Below the pieces are notes generated by a model, which ran no database searches, was not told the DNA's origin, and saw only the letters and a program-made list of their open reading frames with translations. The position numbers and the translations under genes are program-made. A stretch of 64,000 nt of DNA. It comes from Rhodospirillales bacterium (GTDB lineage Bacteria > Pseudomonadota > Alphaproteobacteria > Rhodospirillales > SHVQ01). Location: positions 1 through 64,000 of the forward strand of contig SHVQ01000007.1 of assembly GCA_009694195.1 (NCBI GenBank), written 5' to 3'. Shown one piece after another: positions 34,709 to 42,275 of the stretch (position 1 is its first letter; each line of letters opens with the position of its first letter).

Positions 34709-36126
34709 CGGACTGCAAGCTCTTCATTGCCGGAGAATGGGTGGACGGGACGGGCACCTTTCCGGTCAAGGACAAGTACACGGGGACCGTGCTGGCGACC
34801 GCGGCAAAGGCGAGCCGCGAGCAGGTACGGCGCGCGGTTGCCGTCGCCAACGATGTCTTCCGGAAGACGCCGCTCGATCCCTATCGGCGCTACGAGATCC
34901 TGGCGAAGGCGGCCGACATCGTGAAGGCGCGCTCGAAGGAGCTGATGGACATCATCTCCGCCGAAAGCGGGTTTACGCTCGCCGACGGCCAGATGGAGGT
35001 GACCCGCAGCATCCAGACACTGCTCAATTCGGCCGAGGAGGCGAAGCGCATTCACGGGGACATTGTTCCCATCGACGCGGCGCCCGGCCAGGCGAACCGG
35101 TTCGGATTCACCGTTCGCGTGCCCTTGGGCGTCGTCTGCGCGATCACGCCCTTCAACGCGCCGCTTAACACGGTCCTGCACAAGGTTGCGCCCGCGCTCG
35201 CGGCCGGCAACACGGTCGTGCTCAAGCCCGCGTCCTACACGCCGATCACGGCGGCGAAGGTTTGCGAGATTTTCGCCGAATCGGGCCTGCCGTCGGGCTA
35301 CCTCAACATGGTGATGGGCGGCGGCGGCGACGTCGGCATGTGGCTGCTGGAAGACCCGGATATCCGATTTTATACGTTCACGGGATCGACCGCGGTCGGC
35401 CGCGTCATTCAGGCGAAGGTCGGGCTTCGGCGCACGGCGCTCGAGCTCGGCAACATCTCGGCGACGATCGTCTGCGAGGACGCCGACCTCGCGTGGGCGG
35501 TGCCGCGCTGCATGAACGCCGGCTTTCGCAAGGCGGGGCAGGTCTGCACGTCCGTTCAGCGGCTCTACGTGCAGGACGGGATACTGAAGAAATTTGTCGA
35601 CCAGCTCGCTGATGCCACGAGCAAGGCCAAAGTCGGCGATCCCAAGAAGGCGGACACCCTCGTCGGCCCGCTCATCGACCTGAAGGAAGCCGAACGGGCG
35701 GAAACCTGGGTCGGCGAAGCCGTCAACGGCGGCGCCAAGGCGCTCACCGGCAACCGGCGCGAGGGCGCGGTTTTCCATCCGACGATCCTCACGAACGTGA
35801 AGCAGGAGATGCGCGTCATGTGCGACGAAGTCTTCGCGCCGGTGATCTCGATCCTTCCCTACGGCACGCTCGACGAAGCGATCGAGCGCGTGAACGCGAC
35901 GCCCTACGGCCTCGCCGCCGGCATCTTCACCTCGAATTTGAAGACGGCGCTGACCGCGGCGAAGCGGATCGAATGCGGAACCGTGCACATCAACGAAACG
36001 TCGTCGAGCCGGGTGGACCTCATGCCCTACGGCGGCATGAAGGACTCAGGGTTCGGCCGCGAAGGGCCCAAATACTCGATCCGCGAGATGACCGAAGAGA
36101 AGATGATAACGGTGAGTCTGCCGTAA
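34705..36126 (+). CDS. NAD(P)-dependent aldehyde dehydrogenase
   Basis: 473 residues from ATG 34705, overlapping the previous stop by four bases. The catalytic residues are all visible: Asn151 (TPFNAPL), Glu247 (ALELGNIS) and Cys281 (GQVCTSVQ). The NAD-binding glycine motif is FTGSTAVG. It resembles the succinate-semialdehyde, lactaldehyde and phosphonoacetaldehyde group. As the last gene of the decarboxylase operon it most likely oxidises the aldehyde made by the first gene to the acid, yielding NAD(P)H. It ends 16 bases from the convergent flavin reductase gene. Confidence 0.88.
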   Translation: MTDCKLFIAGEWVDGTGTFPVKDKYTGTVLATAAKASREQVRRAVAVANDVFRKTPLDPYRRYEILAKAADIVKARSKELMDIISAESGFTLADGQMEVTRSIQTLLNSAEEAKRIHGDIVPIDAAPGQANRFGFTVRVPLGVVCAITPFNAPLNTVLHKVAPALAAGNTVVLKPASYTPITAAKVCEIFAESGLPSGYLNMVMGGGGDVGMWLLEDPDIRFYTFTGSTAVGRVIQAKVGLRRTALELGNISATIVCEDADLAWAVPRCMNAGFRKAGQVCTSVQRLYVQDGILKKFVDQLADATSKAKVGDPKKADTLVGPLIDLKEAERAETWVGEAVNGGAKALTGNRREGAVFHPTILTNVKQEMRVMCDEVFAPVISILPYGTLDEAIERVNATPYGLAAGIFTSNLKTALTAAKRIECGTVHINETSSSRVDLMPYGGMKDSGFGREGPKYSIREMTEEKMITVSLP

Positions 36127-36141
36127 GCCGCCCGCCTGGCG

Positions 36142-36819
36142 TCAGACCCGTTTCTTCGTCGGCACGCCCATGTGGGTCTTGCGGAAGTCCTTGGCGAACT
36201 TCGGATCGGTCGTCGGCATTTCGAAGATGTGGTCGACGGACGTGTAGTCCATGTAGCCGAGGCGCGCCAGCGGGCGCACCTTCACGATATCGACTTTGCC
36301 GTCGGGCATGATGATGTCATCCCGGATGTGAACGCCGATCACGCGCCCGATGACGACGTGGTGCAGCGTCTCCGGTGAGTTCGCGGGTAGCACCAGGGTC
36401 TGGTGGTACTTGCACTCGAAATGGATCGGTGACGCGGCGACCCGGGGCGGTTTCACCAGACGCGAAGGAGCTTTCTCCAGGCCCGCAAGCTCGAACTCGT
36501 CGACGTCTGGATCGACGTACCAGGACGTGGTGTTGACGGCCTCGCGCAAGTCCCAGGTCGCCATGTTGACGACGAATTCGCCCGTTCGCTCCGCATTGAT
36601 GACGGTGTCCTTCGGCTGGCCGCCGCCGGGTCGGCTCCCGCCCGAGAACATCACGAAGGGCGGATCGTGGTTCAAGGAGTTGAACTGGCTGAAGGGCGCC
36701 AGATTGACGATCCCGGTCACGCTGATCGTGGTGATCCAGCCGATCGGGCGCGGAACCACGCATGCCTTGTAGGGATTGTAGGCAAGGCCGTGATCGTCTT
36801 TGTCGGGTTCGTAGAACAT
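36142..36819 (-). CDS. Flavin reductase-like (DIM6/NTAB family) FMN-binding protein
   Basis: 225 residues from ATG 36819; the open frame extends 28 codons upstream into the spacer without support. PRPIGWITTISVTGIVNLAPFSQFN is the typical FMN-binding split-barrel segment, and KDTVINAERTGEFVVNM follows it. Family members reduce flavin with NAD(P)H or act as flavoproteins with their own substrate. It is the last gene of a minus-strand operon (RraA-like, enoyl-CoA hydratase, thioesterase, this gene). There it could supply reduced flavin to a monooxygenase encoded elsewhere. Confidence 0.85.
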   Translation of the reverse strand: MFYEPDKDDHGLAYNPYKACVVPRPIGWITTISVTGIVNLAPFSQFNSLNHDPPFVMFSGGSRPGGGQPKDTVINAERTGEFVVNMATWDLREAVNTTSWYVDPDVDEFELAGLEKAPSRLVKPPRVAASPIHFECKYHQTLVLPANSPETLHHVVIGRVIGVHIRDDIIMPDGKVDIVKVRPLARLGYMDYTSVDHIFEMPTTDPKFAKDFRKTHMGVPTKKRV

Positions 36820-36838
36820 CGGCGTTTCTCGCGGTTGA

Positions 36839-37309
36839 TTATTTCTCGTCCGGCGTGGTGGCTGCTGCGGGTATCGTCGCGATGAACGCTCGCCGGGCTT
36901 CATCCGGAACCGGCTTCACCTTCCGCGTCCCCCGATCGCGGCAAACGACCACGCTTTCGGCCGTCGCCGAAAGCTGGCCGTCGCGGAAGAGGCCGTGGCC
37001 GAGCGTCATGGAGGAGTTTCCGATACGGAGGATGCGCGTTCCCACGTCGACCGAGCCCGGATACTGGAGCTCGCGGCGGAAGTCGATCTTGACGCTGGCA
37101 AGGACGAAATCGAGCTTGCCCGTGCTGTCGACTTCCAGGATTTCACGCATGAACTGGGTGCGCCCGGCCGCAAAGAACGCCGAGTAGACCACATTGTTGA
37201 TGTGGTTCCAGGAATCCACGTCGGAAGGCCGGAGCGTCACCGTCACCCAGTGGCCGAAGGATTTGACGTCCGTGAGATCGACGGTGGGTGAGTCCTTGGT
37301 CTTGTTCAT
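36839..37309 (-). CDS. Hotdog-fold acyl-CoA thioesterase (4HBT type)
   Basis: 156 residues. The hotdog signature RPSDVDSWNHINNVVYSAFF contains the catalytic Asp and the HxNN turn of 4-hydroxybenzoyl-CoA thioesterase-like proteins. FVLASVKIDFRRELQYPG is the second conserved strand pair. It hydrolyses a CoA thioester in the cytoplasm, probably the product of the upstream enoyl-CoA hydratase. It lies 17 bases after that gene and 19 bases before the flavin reductase. Confidence 0.87.
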   Translation of the reverse strand: MNKTKDSPTVDLTDVKSFGHWVTVTLRPSDVDSWNHINNVVYSAFFAAGRTQFMREILEVDSTGKLDFVLASVKIDFRRELQYPGSVDVGTRILRIGNSSMTLGHGLFRDGQLSATAESVVVCRDRGTRKVKPVPDEARRAFIATIPAAATTPDEK

Positions 37310-37326
37310 GTCTTTGGGACCGGCCC

Positions 37327-38121
37327 TCAGCGCCCGGTGAACCGGGGCTTTCGCTTTTCGGCGAACGCCGTGCGGCCTTCATTGTAATCGTCGCTCGCGT
37401 AGCAGGCGTCGACCAGCCGCTCGCAGACCTCCAGGTCGCGGTCGGCCGGGTCCTTGATCGCCTCTTCGACCGTGCGCTTGGCGGCGCGGACGCTGAGCGG
37501 CGCGTTCTCGGCGATGGTGCGCGCGTAGTCGTCAACGTACTGGGCGAGCTCGGATTCCGGAACGACGCGGTTGATCAGGCCCATCGCGAGGGCTTCCGCA
37601 GCCGAGAACTGGCGGCCGGTGAACAGAATTTCCTTCGTGTACTTGGGGCCGACGCTCGTCAGAAGAAGCCGGACGTCCTCGAAGCGATAGCCGAGGCCGA
37701 GCTTCGCCGGGGTCACCCCGAAGCGGGCGGTGTCGGCCGCGATCTGAATATCGCAGAGGATTGCGACCTCGACGCCGCCGCCGATGCAATAGCCTTCGAT
37801 CATGGCGATCGTCGGCTTGCTCACTTCGGCGAGCGTGTCGTGCGCATAGCGCTGCATGCGGTCGCTCTCCGCGGCGGCTCCGGGGTTCGCGCGCGTGTCC
37901 TTGAATTCGGAGATGTCCGCCCCTGCCGAAAACGCCTTGCCGCCCGCGCCCTTGACGACGATGACGCGGACGCCGTCGTCCGCGTCGAGGTCCCTGAGGA
38001 TGACGGGGATCGCCTGCCACATCTCCGTGCCGATGGCGTTGCGGCGCGCGGGACTGTTCAGGATCAGGCGCGCAATGGCGCCCTCCCGCTCGATGATGAT
38101 TTTATCGGTTGGCGATTTCAT
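37327..38121 (-). CDS. Enoyl-CoA hydratase/isomerase (crotonase) family protein
   Basis: 264 residues from ATG 38121 (MKSPTDKIIIEREG). Crotonase landmarks are AFSAGADISEF (first oxyanion-hole strand), IEGYCIGGGVEVAILCDI (second oxyanion hole with GGGxE) and FGVTPAKLGLGY. The region aligned with Glu164 of rat hydratase reads LLLTSVGPKYTKEILFTG, so the second catalytic acid is not obvious and isomerase or hydrolase activity is possible. The longer open frame running into the RraA gene is not real. It is the second gene of the minus-strand operon. Confidence 0.87.
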   Translation of the reverse strand: MKSPTDKIIIEREGAIARLILNSPARRNAIGTEMWQAIPVILRDLDADDGVRVIVVKGAGGKAFSAGADISEFKDTRANPGAAAESDRMQRYAHDTLAEVSKPTIAMIEGYCIGGGVEVAILCDIQIAADTARFGVTPAKLGLGYRFEDVRLLLTSVGPKYTKEILFTGRQFSAAEALAMGLINRVVPESELAQYVDDYARTIAENAPLSVRAAKRTVEEAIKDPADRDLEVCERLVDACYASDDYNEGRTAFAEKRKPRFTGR

Positions 38122-38150
38122 GACACGAGCCTTGCGGATTGGAATGACGG

Positions 38151-38813
38151 TCAATCGAACCCCATCGATTTCAAGAGATCGCCGACGCCCAGCAGCTCGA
38201 CGGTCGTTTTGCCGCCGCGGATCTCCCGGCGTTTCGCGTCTTCGTCCGCGTCGCGCTTGCGCGCGTTCTTGAGGACCGCCGGAGCGTCCTCGCGGGACAC
38301 GATCACAACCCCGTCGTCGTCGCCGACGACGATGTCGCCGGGAGATACGGGCACGCCCGCGCAGATGATGGGAGCTGCGACCTTGCCCGGCAGCCCTTTC
38401 GCCGGCCCGCGCATATTGGCGCCGCGTGCGAAGACATTGAACCCCATGCTGCGGAGAGTCTCCGCATCGCGGACGCAGCCGTCGATGACGAGGCCGGCGA
38501 CGCCACGGACCATGGCCGCGGTCGCCATGATGTCGCCCCATGCCGCCATCTCGGTAAATCCCATGGCGTCGATCACGAGCACGTCGCCGGGCTTGGCGAT
38601 GCTGATCGCGTAGTGGAGCATCAGGTTGTCGCCGGGGGGCGAGAAAACGGTGAGAGCCGGCCCGCACACCTTCATTCCCGGATAGAGGGGCTTGATCGAA
38701 AACGGCATCGCGCCCTTCTTTCCGGCGGCTTCGAAGATCGTCGAGGCGCCGATCGTTCGAAAGGCGGTGATCAGCTCGGCATCGGGGCGCGGGAAGTTCT
38801 TATTGACGGCCAT
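38151..38813 (-). CDS. RraA-family aldolase (4-hydroxy-4-methyl-2-oxoglutarate aldolase-like)
   Basis: 220 residues. The HMG/CHA aldolase motifs are present: GDNLMLHYAI, GDIMATAAMVRGVAGLVIDG (substrate-binding), VRDAETL with the catalytic Arg-Asp, and GDIVVGDDDGVVIV (metal site). The fold is shared with RraA, the RNase E inhibitor, but the Asp/Arg set favours an enzyme. It splits hydroxy-oxo dicarboxylates to pyruvate plus a second oxo acid, or decarboxylates oxaloacetate. ATG 38813 has GGGGGAG upstream. It leads the operon of CoA-thioester enzymes. Confidence 0.83.
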   Translation of the reverse strand: MAVNKNFPRPDAELITAFRTIGASTIFEAAGKKGAMPFSIKPLYPGMKVCGPALTVFSPPGDNLMLHYAISIAKPGDVLVIDAMGFTEMAAWGDIMATAAMVRGVAGLVIDGCVRDAETLRSMGFNVFARGANMRGPAKGLPGKVAAPIICAGVPVSPGDIVVGDDDGVVIVSREDAPAVLKNARKRDADEDAKRREIRGGKTTVELLGVGDLLKSMGFD

Positions 38814-38973
38814 GCTCTCCCCCTGTCGGGAACAAAACCAAGAAACGGCGGCCCCGCTGGCGCGCGGCCGTCCATCGTCTCGACAGGGTACAGAATCAGA
38901 TCATCTCGCGCCAGCGGTGCGCGGATGTTTTCTGAAGACCGGGAAGGTCAGGTCGCGCGTCGGGAAGCGAAAG

Positions 38974-39333
38974 CTAAGCGTCCGGTGGAGCCCACGCCTT
39001 CTGGGTGATGCGGGTCGTGATCTCCATGATCTTCTGGCTCTCATCCATATAGTCGCTGGCCGCCGTGCTCAGATAAGTGCTCTGAACGTCACGGATCTGC
39101 TCCCAATCCCGGCATGACGTCACGGCTTTGCTTGCCGCGAGATCGGCCTCGACCCGGCGGGCGAGAAACCGGAATACTTCCTGGTTCATCTCCGCCATCC
39201 CCGCGAGCATCTTCTGGCTCGCCTCGACATATCCGGCGATGCCCGTGCCCGCAAAATCGACGAAGGATGTGAACTGGGGAGCTTGGCTGAAATGATCGTT
39301 CTTTTTATCCGATGAAACTGGCTTCTCTGCCAT
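38974..39333 (-). CDS. Phasin-family granule-associated protein
   Basis: 119 residues, mostly amphipathic helix: TGIAGYVEASQKMLAGMAEM, NQEVFRFLARRVEADLAASK, then WEQIRDVQSTYLSTAASDYM and DESQKIMEIT. This matches short alphaproteobacterial phasins, which coat polyhydroxyalkanoate granules. It has its own strong promoter just upstream and is separated from the RraA operon by 160 bases, so it is expressed independently. No PHA synthase lies in the window. Confidence 0.82.
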   Translation of the reverse strand: MAEKPVSSDKKNDHFSQAPQFTSFVDFAGTGIAGYVEASQKMLAGMAEMNQEVFRFLARRVEADLAASKAVTSCRDWEQIRDVQSTYLSTAASDYMDESQKIMEITTRITQKAWAPPDA

Positions 39334-39375
39334 GGAATGATCCTCGTCTCCTGGGGGGCGTGGGAAAACGGCGTA

Positions 39376-39404
39376 ATTATAAGCTGTTGCCGCATATACC
39401 TCAA
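39376..39404 (-). promoter_or_regulatory. Strong sigma-70-like promoter of the phasin gene
   Basis: On the minus strand TTGAGG (plus 39399-39404) and a consensus TATAAT (plus 39376-39381) are separated by 17 bases. The -10 lies 43 bases before ATG 39333. The remaining spacer up to 39616 shows no gene I can support. Confidence 0.65.
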
Positions 39405-39616
39405 TGAAACCAACCTTCGCGCCGGCGAGATCAACACTTACCCCGTCGTGAAAGCTGTGACGGCCATCACTGGTAGAGGGCTTATTTTCTTAGGTGCGGC
39501 GCACCCTAAGTCTGCCAGCACGAAGTTGCGAATCGGCCTGCGGAAGGTGACTGACCGCGGGCAGAAGGCGCGCCCCGAAACGGCGGCGCGCGCCTGGAGA
39601 CCCCGGAACTAGAATC

Positions 39617-40417
39617 TCAAGCCAGGGCGGCGGCACCCTCTCTCGCCGCAACCGGGCGCCGGCGGAACAACGTTCCCGCATCGGGGGCAATGGGATTCAC
39701 CCCCAGCAGCTGCAGGCTGTGCCAGACGCAGGCTTGCGTTGCGGTCACCATCGGGCGCCCGACGATTGCTTCCAGTTCGTCAAGACAGTTGAGACTATCG
39801 ATCGCCGTGTCGGGCAGGAGCAGGAGATTGCCCTTATCAGGATGGCGAGCGGCAAACCGCGCCAACGCGGCCCGAATATCGATCCGGAACGATGCGGCGC
39901 CATCGGCGGCCCCGAGCGAGTCCGTGCCGGAGATCGTCATGCCGGCATCGCGGACGCAGGCGAGGAACATGGCGGTGACCGGTTCGGGGTAGGCCCCGAG
40001 CACGTCGACGGTCTTCGCGTTCAGCGCCCGGGCGGCGGCAAGCATGGAAAGCGTCGCCGAGGTAAAGGGACGTCCCGTCAAATCTTCGATCTGCCGCGCC
40101 TGGTCCCGCGCCCATTCCGGCCCGCCGATGAAACTCGCGCTCGTGCAGGCCCACACGATTGCGTCGCACCCGTCCGCGACGAGTTCCTTCGCCAACGGCC
40201 CGAGACTGTCCTTTCCCCCCATCCGGCGGAGCGACTCCGGCGCGTGCCCGGCGGCGGAGTAGGGCCGCTTGAATCGAAACGAGACGCCGTTGATGCCGTG
40301 GGCGGGGAGCCAGCGATCGAGGTGGAGGATCTCCGTGTCCGTTCCGTCGGCAGGATAGAGGAGGCCGAGCCGTTTTCCGGATTTGGGCCGCGCCGGCGAA
40401 GAGGATGAATCGTTCAT
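39617..40417 (-). CDS. Maleate isomerase/Asp-Glu racemase-like protein, second cysteine replaced
   Basis: 266 residues. The N-half has RLGLLYPADGTDTEI and the first cysteine motif IVWACTSASFIGG. At the place of the second cysteine motif the sequence reads LLLLPDTAIDSLNCLDEL, with Asp instead of Cys before TA. One-cysteine members include arylmalonate decarboxylase, although there the retained cysteine is the other one. It lies seven bases after the DMT transporter on the same strand, so they form a carrier-enzyme pair. Possible roles are a decarboxylase, a ligand-binding relative, or an enzyme with altered acid-base residues. Confidence 0.72.
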   Translation of the reverse strand: MNDSSSSPARPKSGKRLGLLYPADGTDTEILHLDRWLPAHGINGVSFRFKRPYSAAGHAPESLRRMGGKDSLGPLAKELVADGCDAIVWACTSASFIGGPEWARDQARQIEDLTGRPFTSATLSMLAAARALNAKTVDVLGAYPEPVTAMFLACVRDAGMTISGTDSLGAADGAASFRIDIRAALARFAARHPDKGNLLLLPDTAIDSLNCLDELEAIVGRPMVTATQACVWHSLQLLGVNPIAPDAGTLFRRRPVAAREGAAALA

Positions 40418-40424
40418 AAGAGTC

Positions 40425-41369
40425 CTATGCAGTGGAGGGTGGTTTCGAAGAGTTGCCTGTGACGTTTTTGGCGGCCGATCTGAGCGCGCGCTCGCGGAAG
40501 GTAATGTAGGTCGTGGACGAAAAAATCAACACCGCGCCGATCCACGTCCAAACATCCGGGACCTCCGCGTAGACCATATAGCCGAATATGGCCGACCAGA
40601 TCAGGCGCGTGAAGTCCATGGGCATGACCGCGGTGACCTCGGCGTCCTTGAGCGCCTGGGCGACGAAGAGCTGATTGAGGGTTCCGAAGGCGCCGATCAG
40701 CACCAGCCACCCGAACTGGTCCAGCGTCGGGGTCTGCCAGACAAAAATGGCGGGGATCAGGGCCAGCGGCGTCATGAAGAGGCCGAGGTAAAGCGTCATC
40801 GTGATCGACGATTCGGTGCGCGAGATAACGCGGATCATCGCGACGACCACACCCCACATGGCCGCGGCGACGACGACGAGGGCGGCGCCGACGTCGAGTT
40901 CGGCAATCCCCGGCCGGAAGATCACCCACGTGCCGAAGAACCCCGTCGCGAGGGCCGCGAGGCGGCGGGCCCGCAGCCGTTCTCCCAGGAATAGGAACGC
41001 GAGCGCCGAGGCGAACAGCGGGGACGAGAAGTCGAGCGCCGAGACCTTGGCGAGCGGCGTGAACGCGAGCGCCGCGAAGACCAGCCACATGCCGATGACG
41101 TTGCAGCCCGATCTCGCTGCGTGCATGCCGAGGTGCTGGGTCCTGAATGCAGCCATGCCATACGGCAGGACCAGGGGAATCATGAACATCAAGCCGAAGA
41201 GACAGCGGAAGAACGAGATCTCGAAGGAGTGGATGTCGGCGGACACGTGGCGGATCGTCAGGTGCGTCAACGCGGTGAACAACGCCGAGATCAACATGAA
41301 CGCCATGCCGCGAAGCGTGCTCGGGCTCATCATGAGCGATCCGCGCTCGGCGTTCGGGGATGGGGTCAT
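40425..41369 (-). CDS. EamA/DMT-family inner-membrane transporter
   Basis: 314 residues with ten predicted membrane helices in two EamA repeats, for example GMAFMLISALFTALTHLTI and VIGMWLVFAALAFTPLAKV. The motif ALDFSSPLFASALAFLFLGERL ends the first repeat. A nearer start at ATG 41333 is possible. It differs clearly from the first DMT carrier at 9703. Paired with the isomerase-like gene it may export or import the acid that enzyme handles. It diverges from the PilZ gene. Confidence 0.82.
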   Translation of the reverse strand: MTPSPNAERGSLMMSPSTLRGMAFMLISALFTALTHLTIRHVSADIHSFEISFFRCLFGLMFMIPLVLPYGMAAFRTQHLGMHAARSGCNVIGMWLVFAALAFTPLAKVSALDFSSPLFASALAFLFLGERLRARRLAALATGFFGTWVIFRPGIAELDVGAALVVVAAAMWGVVVAMIRVISRTESSITMTLYLGLFMTPLALIPAIFVWQTPTLDQFGWLVLIGAFGTLNQLFVAQALKDAEVTAVMPMDFTRLIWSAIFGYMVYAEVPDVWTWIGAVLIFSSTTYITFRERALRSAAKNVTGNSSKPPSTA

Positions 41370-41506
41370 GGCCGTGCCACCGCGTGACGGCGAATTCTCT
41401 TGATGTATGCGGACGAACGTTTCACCATTCGAATCGCGGACGCGATGCGGGGACCCCGATGTGAGAAAGCCGCCACAGGAGCGTCTCGCGAGGGATGGGC
41501 ACGGTC

Positions 41507-41824
41507 ATGGTGGATGATCAACGCAGGCATCCGCGAATCGCTTTCAAGAGGAATGTTCAGACACGCTCGAAGAACGCACGGCAGAATGGCTCCCTCAAGG
41601 ACATTTCAGCGAGCGGCGCGGCGATCTCCGTCGACCTCGACGTCGAGAAAAACGACATGGTCGAGATCGACATCGAGGACATGAGCCCCCTTTCCGGCCG
41701 CGTCGCGCGATCGTTCGACGACGGCATCGCGGTCGAGTTCGATCTTGAAGAGGACGAGGAAGAACGGCTGCTCGCGGAAATGACGGCGCTCCACGGCGGG
41801 ATGCGCATCGAAGAAGTCGAGTAG
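41507..41824 (+). CDS. PilZ-domain c-di-GMP-binding protein
   Basis: 105 residues from ATG 41507 (MVDDQRRHPR); ATG 41495 would add four residues, and its ribosome site is too close. The whole protein is one PilZ domain. The N-terminal RRHPR holds the arginines that grip c-di-GMP, and DISASGAAISV is the DxSxxG motif. The acidic C-terminus (FDLEEDEEERLLAEM) is a helix. It probably relays c-di-GMP to motility or polysaccharide systems and is unlinked to the catabolic genes around it. Confidence 0.86.
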   Translation: MVDDQRRHPRIAFKRNVQTRSKNARQNGSLKDISASGAAISVDLDVEKNDMVEIDIEDMSPLSGRVARSFDDGIAVEFDLEEDEEERLLAEMTALHGGMRIEEVE

Positions 41825-41851
41825 GCTGTCGCCGGCGGCTTTCGCGGGCTC

Positions 41852-41947
41852 GTCATCGGCTGCTGAAGGCCGAGACCAGCCGCGACAGCCAGGACGGCTC
41901 CGGTTTTTTTGTGGGCCGCGCGGTCTTTTTCGGCTCCCGGGCGACCA
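41852..41947 (-). CDS. Possible 31-residue basic microprotein
   Basis: ATG 41947 opens MVAREPKKTARPTKKPEPSW followed by LSRLVSAFSSR and TGA. It lies 13 bases after the stop of the small gene at 41961-42188 on the same strand. No ribosome site is visible. The sequence is basic with a short amphipathic end, but chance is a fair alternative. Confidence 0.22.
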
Positions 41948-41960
41948 TTTTGCGCGACAG

Positions 41961-42188
41961 CTATTTTCGGCTCGCGTTCGGATTCCTATACGTGAAAATA
42001 TTTCGGAAGCTTCCGCTCTCGCTGACGGCGTAATAAGCGATGCGCTCGATCGCGCCGTCGATCTTGCAGCGCATGATCGCGTCTCCCTCGGCGGCATCGC
42101 GATCGGCGATCGTGTGGCTGAGCTCGAGACGCCCTTCCTTGAGCGCTTGCCCGTTCTTGCAGACGTATATTTCGGTGACGGCCGACAT
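41961..42188 (-). CDS. Small conserved-looking protein of unknown function
   Basis: 75 residues from ATG 42188 (MSAVTEIYVCKNGQ), with GAGAGGGGAAG upstream; a longer frame begins 26 codons earlier without support. No signal peptide or membrane segment is seen. The pattern CKNGQALKEGRLELSHTIAD, then MRCKIDGAIERIAYYAVSES, suggests a small beta-rich fold with two cysteines. I do not recognise the family. It is flanked by the PilZ gene (convergent) and a dehydrogenase (divergent). Confidence 0.6.
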   Translation of the reverse strand: MSAVTEIYVCKNGQALKEGRLELSHTIADRDAAEGDAIMRCKIDGAIERIAYYAVSESGSFRNIFTYRNPNASRK

Positions 42189-42275
42189 CGGCTTCCCCTC
42201 TCGTCGCACGCCTGCCCAGGGTGAACGGACTCTAACGGGGGATGAGAGAGCAAGTCCAGCAGTCAAGCCACGACC

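Noticed and set aside
39337-39612. 91-codon plus-strand open frame upstream of phasin
   Set aside because: No ribosome site, unlike any family I know, and it covers the phasin promoter.
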